From positions 762,031 through 826,030 of the forward strand of contig VZRN01000629.1 in the NCBI GenBank assembly GCA_013397935.1: a stretch of DNA of 64,000 nt. The letters run 5' to 3'. Both the position numbers and the translations under genes were made by a program. Origin of the DNA: Dasyornis broadbenti (taxonomy: Eukaryota; Chordata; Aves; Passeriformes; Dasyornithidae). A model generated the notes under the pieces. The model saw only the letters and a list, made by a program, of their open reading frames with translations, was not told the origin of the DNA and did no database searches. Shown here one piece after another: positions 57,966 to 64,000 of the stretch. Position 1 is the stretch's first letter; each line of letters starts with the position of its first letter.

Positions 57966-60900
57966 TTTCCTGTCCTGGAGCAGCTCAGCTTTCTCACTTG
58001 GCTGCTGCTCTAGCGGCAAAGACACGGGGAAACATTCCTGCCGTGGCTGGGAGAGGAGGGAAGAAAAAAAACATAGGAAAACCACGGCTGGTAAAATTGA
58101 CTAGGAAGGAAGAGGGGGGAAAGCTCCATAGATGTGGTTTAAACCAGCCATTTCTAGGCTGTATGCCCTCAGCATCTCCTTCCGCCCCAGCCTGTGCCTG
58201 TGACTTCCTGGGCGTTGGGCAGATCCCAGTGACAGCAGGGACCAGCCGCTCTCCTGGCCGGCACAAGGCCAGGACAAGGCCGGCAGAACCTGATCACACC
58301 CTGCACTGCTCACAAGCCTTGGTGTTGCCATGAAAGAAAGACAAACTGCAGCAAAGAGAGACCACCAGCCACTGCCTCTCTGCAGTACTTCCTTAGGCTT
58401 CCTGAGAATTGTCAGCTGCATACTTCCAGCCTCTCCGGTTCTGATTCCCATGTCTGGATATGATGCTGAGCAGAACTGCAAGGAGGACAAAATAATTTTC
58501 AGCTAAGGAGCAGTCCCTGCTCCAAACCCACTGGCTGTTCAATAGGCTGCTCCATCATGTAATAGCACCTCCAATGTTATCATCGAGAAGCAGAGAGACA
58601 TTCTCCAGCAGCCTTCCTATTTTCATTTTCTGTAGATCCCCATTTCTCCTCCTAAAAGTATTTTTTAAATTAAAAAAAAAATCCCAACTGCCTCTTTTAG
58701 TACACTGCATATGATCATTGATAATGGTAACCGGGTAATGAAACACTGAAACCAAAAAAAAAAAAAAAAAAGGAGAAAAGGTGAGAAAACAGGTTTAGGG
58801 AGAGATTTCAAAGATTTAAAAATAAGAACGATGATGGTAAAACGAGAAATTTTCTTCTCCGCCTGGGGAACCAGAAAAACTGTGATTAATGCTTGAGCTC
58901 CCTGGTCAGGTTACCCACCTCAGTGATTACATGAAGAGCTGAGCGATGCAGCTTGAGTTCAGAAGGGGAGCTGAAGCATAGCAGAGGCTCTTTGATGCAT
59001 TAAGACAGCCCAAGTCAACAGCAGGTCTGGCTGTAAGGGAGGCAGCAGTCTTGGAGAACGTGACCTACATAGAGGCTTCAGCCTCCCAAGCAGCAGTGAG
59101 GGGAATCAGCAGCTTATACAGCCACGGACATTTCCTAAAATACTTATAATTGTGATACTTGCCGGCTGCTCCATCCCCTCCCTTTGTGTGTAAGTCCTGG
59201 CTCTGAGAGGGAGTAGACAGAAAAACAGATCAAGCATTTCTACAGGGTTTTACTGAGGTATGACTTATGAATGGGAATTTTCATTAATAAAAAGAACAGG
59301 ACAAAAGGTAAATTAATCCATACATTTATTCAAATCCCATGCTCTGATCCCAACTCAGTCACAAAACAGAGTTTCCTTCCCAAAGCCAGCAATTTTTCTG
59401 TAAAAATAACCTCACAAATGGAAGGAGGAGGTGCTTTACATTTTATTTTCTCTAGGAAGTAATAATAATTTTTAAAGGGGTGATATACCTCCAGCCCTGT
59501 TTTTCCCTTAAAATGACCCCAAGCTGCACAGGAAAAATATTTGCTCTCAGTGCTTGAACAAACCTCAGTGAATTAAGTTTTTGTTGTTAATGGCAAGGCT
59601 GCTGTTTATCTGCAGAGAATCAAACCAGATGTGGAAAATAACTGAGGGTTTAGTGGCTCAGCAGCTCGCCCTTCAACCCCAAGGAGGAAGCCCAGCACCC
59701 AAACCTGGTCAAGACTTCAAACAGCCCTAAAGCCTTGGAGATGTCCATGTTTGCCTGCCAAAGCCATCAGTGCACAGCTGGTTCCCACTGGGGATCGTGG
59801 GGTGAGAAGTGGGAGGCTGGATGGGCTCCAGAGGCAGAGTTGGGGTTTTGGTACCTCTGTGACCTCTACATGGAAACTTTCATATGATGCAGCAAGCTTT
59901 GAGCTTGTGACATTATTGAGGGCTACTTAAAATCTGTCATTTCTTTGCCACCCAAGAGAAAATCATGTGTTCAACACAATGAAATCAGTTGTGAAATCTT
60001 TTCTGCCATTGTAAAACTCCCCCAGACTGGAAGTATTCAGTACCTGGAGTGCACTAACATGGTAACATGGTGTGGGATAGCTGAGATCAGGGTGTCCCCT
60101 GCCCCTTGCCACCTCCCTCCCCAGGGCTGACCCCCTGGCCAGGCTTCTGTGGGAAGTGGGGCTCTCACTGACCAATGGGGGAACACCAGTACCCTCAGTA
60201 AGATGCACAGCAGTACAGTTCCCAACTGGCCCCACAGTGGCACTTAGGTAGAGATATGTGCCAGAAAATTAGGTAGAGATATGTGCCCGAAAAATGTTTG
60301 CTTTGTGGCTTTTACATTTGTGTTAAAAGTTTTGCAGGAAGAAAAAAATAATAAAACTCATCACAGCGTTTTCTTAGCAATTCTATTACAACATTTTATT
60401 TGCTCTTTTGACCACAGAAGCAGGAGAAAGCTGCATTTTGGAAGTGTTTTCTGTATTTTGCACATGAGCTTTTCATCCTCTCCCAGTGAATGTCCACAGT
60501 GATAACCACAGCCATTGACAGAGCCTCTGAAGCACAACGAGCAAGCAGGGCAAGAGCCTGAAGAGGTGACCATGGGCAGGGTGTGCTAAGGTGGGGTACA
60601 CAAATTCCTGTCTGAATTTCCACACTACCATGACCTGCCTTGCTTTGTCTTGCCAGGGACTTGCATCCCCCTAAACCAAACTTAAGGCCTGTGAAGGAAG
60701 GACTGAGGTGGTGGGGAAAGGTGGCTCTGCAGATCCATTAGCTCTTTATTTCGGTAGCCCTGCTCCCTGCAGGAGATCTAACTGATGTACCGAACCCCAT
60801 CTGGTGGAAAACTGTCTGCGGGCACACCCCGCGGGTGCTGGCGGGGCACAAGGCTCCCCAGTAGCTCCAACAGCTTATTTGTATTTCTCACAACCACACC

Positions 60901-63900
60901 TTTGAATGGGTTGGTGGACTGCAAATTTAGCAAAGGGCTCACCCATCTCCTGCTCGGTCTTTTTGTGTAATTTTCTTCATGGGACAGCCAACAGGTACTG
61001 ATGGTTCAATTCCATGGCTCCTTTATCCTTAAATAACCAGGCTTGTACTAGAAATGTATAATTTCTTGAAAGAAATTACATGTTTTGGACAAACATCTAA
61101 AATGCAGAAATTGGAGGGTGATACTTCCATACAGTATCTCTGTGTCTGCTAAGTAGTTTCCACTAGAGTCAGCCTTGCTAGGCTTTCACATGGCTGAGAC
61201 AACTGTTGTGTACTGTGATGTACAAGTTCCAATAAGGGACCAATCCTGCCCAAGGAGGCAAAGGCACGTTGTGCCCCATCCGATACGGGCTGTACTTTTG
61301 GTCTTGCAAAACTGAACAAACACCCTGTTGACCTAGTCTTATTCATCAGAATGTACAACTTGGCTTTAAGAAAAAGCAGGTGGGTTAAATGTTGCTACAC
61401 CATTGTAAGAAAAGCGTGTGCAGCTGGTATGTGGATTTGCACAGGGCTGTTTCAGTGCATGTGGAAGAACTGCTGACTTATAAAATCAGGTTGTCTTTGC
61501 AATGCCTCTCACAGACCTCTTTCTCTCCCCTCCCTGGAGAAATCAGGATGTGAAGAAGCAAAGCTTTCTTCCTTCTTGATGTTTCCTAACTAGGCCAGAT
61601 CACTTTGGAAGATGGCCAAAAGTTAATTTAATATTCACCGCTGACCTGTTTTATTCCTCTGAGGTTTCAATAAAAAGTTGGGTGAAAGCCTTTTCCTCTG
61701 TTTGTCTGTTAGTGCGCCACCATTGATGCCAATCCCTGAAACACAGTCTGCAGTGCACACATAAATGATTTATTCAGAGCTACTGGTACTTACTTGCTCC
61801 ATCAACACACTCCTGCAGAAACTTGCTAGCTGCTGCTCAGGTAATATTCACTTGCAATCTCAGCAGCATCAGGAGGAAAAAAAATAAAAAAATAAACCAC
61901 TTCCTTTTTATTTTAACACCTTTCTTCACATCTCCTCAGAGTCATGAAAGAGATTTGGAAAACAGGTGAGAAATACCAAACTCCCAGCTCTCCTCGAGTT
62001 ACTGTGTATCACTGTGCTTCTTAGAGGGGAGATTATGCAGCTGTGTAATCTGCAATGCAAAGCTGAATCCCTCCTGCTAACCATCAGTACCTGTCTGCAG
62101 TACAAAGGTGCTGTTCTGGCTACTGGAATAAGAGAGGATAAGGAGAGGAAACTGCATATGCAGAGAGACATTTTTTTTCTACAATAGCACATGAAAATCC
62201 AGGACAAAGTGCAGCAACAAGTGCAAATAAATTTGGAGTGAGTGAAAGTGGTGATTTTTTACTTGCAGGCGGAAGGTATTGTGATTCAGTGTTGCCAGTC
62301 ATACTGATCACTCCTACCCCTACAGAAGTAATCGTTAAACTGAATTAGGAATCTACAAATACTATACTCACTTGCATATGTGTTCACATGCAGGATCACT
62401 GATTACCTCTGCAGCAGATTCTGCTGGACAGAGAGACAGACAGACAAACAGACATAAGCTAATGGCTGTAAGTCCACAAAAACCCTGCTAACTTTGGAAA
62501 TTGCCCTAAATATCAAGCATATGTTACATGTCACTAATCCTCTTGGCTTCCATTTTCTACAATAGGAGTTGTGAGTGTTCAGCTCTTTCTCAGACTTGGC
62601 TATGGAGGAGAATATATTTCTGTGCTTGCTGCTACGTGCTCAGATACCTAATTTAAGTTACTGGTTGTGACAGGGACACTGAATTTAAACTAATGATTTT
62701 GGGTTCGGTCTTTCTTCAGTGAAGGGATGAACTGCTGAAGTCCCAACCATAAATAAATGCTGATGTCCCAGCCAGCAGCGGTCATTAAAGGTCTTGATGA
62801 TACATCTCACTAAATGACCACTGATCTTTTTCTTCAAATCAAACGGCCTTGGAAGAACATACCCCTTTCATTTTAATTGGAAAAATGAACTGCTGTAGTT
62901 CCTAAACTAAAACATTGTGCTTCAAATGAGCCCTGATACCTGTGCTAAACACCTGCACTGTTACTCCTGCCTTGATGGCTTTTCAGACACGGCCGTTTTA
63001 GGCAGCAGATCTTGCTGGATAAAAGCTGCTGCAGAAGGTGACGTGACATACATAATTTGATGCTTGCAGAGCTGTATCAGAGGTAGATTTTCAAGTGGCT
63101 TGGAGGTGCATGCTGAAAGGTCCTGATGGATGCTTTACAGGATACAAATATGTATGCACACCCATGTGGGTGTATTCCTCTGGAAGGACAGATATGCATC
63201 TACCCATGATTTCAGTGATGTTTAGCTGACACATTACAGTACCTAAGAGGTGTTTAGTCCCATACCTCCATGGCACTAAACCCTGTTGAAAACCTTCTGA
63301 TGGGGTGCAATTCAACTCATCTGACACCAGCTGTCTAAAAGTGAAATATCTCATCCAGTTGTCCAGACTCCTCTGAGTCAAAAGAGAGAGATAGGCACCT
63401 TTGGAGGGCAGCTCCTGTGTTTTACCTGGGACACTTCCATCACAGTGGAGTGAATACCCACCTGGATGCATCCATAGGTCTGTCCTGACTCTGGATCAAG
63501 TCCAGAGAACCCTAGACAAGATAACTCACTTTCAGGGACCTGCTATTAAATGAGATGAATACCTGCTTTGGCAATTAGGTGGAGTCTTTTCCTCATTCTC
63601 CCTGTTTCCTGGCAGAAAACCCTGTTGAGTAGGCTCTTAAATCCCCAAGTCCTCAGTTAAGGCTCCAGGTAGGGAAGTGTCTGTCCCAACACTGTGAGAA
63701 AAGACCCCCCTAAAAGTTAAATATTTCTGCATATACAGAAAGGTGCTGCCTGGCTACTTCTGGGTATTAAATGTTTCTGTTTGAATTCATCTTTTGAAGA
63801 GTAAAATGGACTTGGGAGGAGGGGGAGGATTTATTTTGCAGAATAATTGACACTGAAAACTGATGATTTGTCTGGGTGTTTTCCCTCTTATGATAAGACT

Positions 63901-64000
63901 GTCCTTGACTCTGGATGCCAAACAACACTTCCTAAACATCTCCCCTGATACCTGCATGAGCTCTGGTCCTTGTGTGAGGGCTCCCAGTGAACACAGCCTC
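57966..64000 (-). other. non-coding sequence upstream of the CpG island, probable NHS intron 1
   Basis: AT-rich sequence with A runs (18 bases near 58755), short GACA-type repeats near 62430 and a 25-bp tandem duplication at 60244. No exon of NHS or of a neighbouring gene was recognised. Whether it is intron 1 depends on exon 1 lying beyond the right edge, which is inference. Confidence 0.6.
60244..60293. repeat. 25-bp tandem duplication
   Basis: Two head-to-tail copies of a 25-bp unit beginning TTAGGTAGAGATATGTGCC. They differ at one base (A in the first, C in the second, in GCC[A/C]GAAAA), indicating a fairly recent duplication. Confidence 0.9.

Noticed and set aside
57752..58333. Long plus-strand frame through the CpG island
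   Set aside because: GC-rich DNA has few stops; the start has no ATG until 57860, the context is poor and the peptide is unrecognisable. Kept only as part of the CpG island entry.

Overview
This window is nuclear DNA from a bird. It is AT-rich and non-coding for more than 98% of its length. It carries several short, 5'-truncated CR1 LINE copies with the usual avian 3' ends, and genes split by long introns. The CR1 3'-end types would fit a neoavian or other non-galliform bird, but I cannot name the species.

The only gene I can support is NHS (Nance-Horan syndrome, actin remodelling regulator), read on the minus strand. Five internal coding exons were placed by eye from residue similarity to human NHS, splice sites and codon phase. 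In transcription order they are exon 2 (17601-17449), exon 3 (15257-15124), the 63-nt cassette exon 3b (6420-6358), exon 4 (4167-3975) and exon 5 (748-617). All five are open, have AG/GT borders and join in frame with or without 3b. Together they encode 223 residues with the cassette: the end of the WAVE-homology region, a proline-rich linker, the conserved 'LPLPTPEEKM' block and a strongly basic segment. Exons 6-8 lie beyond the left edge. Canonical exon 1 lies beyond the right edge, as expected for a gene whose first intron is very large in mammals. NHS proteins act at cell junctions and the leading edge with Abi and other WAVE-complex subunits.

Layout: 1-616 is part of intron 5. From 617 to 17601 lie exons 5 to 2 and their introns. 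From 17602 to 64000 I see intron 1 of NHS. Three places look like possible internal promoters or first exons. The first is a CpG-enriched, TATA-bearing minus-strand candidate at 5539-5712, with a near-perfect splice donor, 1.4 kb upstream of exon 4. The second is a GC-rich block at 40330-40890 with a strong minus-strand donor. The third is a genuine CpG island at about 57680-57965, 40 kb upstream of exon 2, which fits an alternative NHS promoter or an antisense transcript.

Repeats: seven CR1 fragments or remnants, a three-block pentanucleotide array (ATTCT)12-(AGTCT)12-(ATCCT)14 next to a CR1 3' end at 31.8-32.1 kb, a 46-base A tract, (CA)13, (AG)n, a GT/GA compound microsatellite, and a 25-bp tandem duplication. 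I found no RNA genes, CRISPR arrays or second protein-coding gene. I found no convincing undescribed system. The most useful leads are the internal promoter candidates and the cassette exon.
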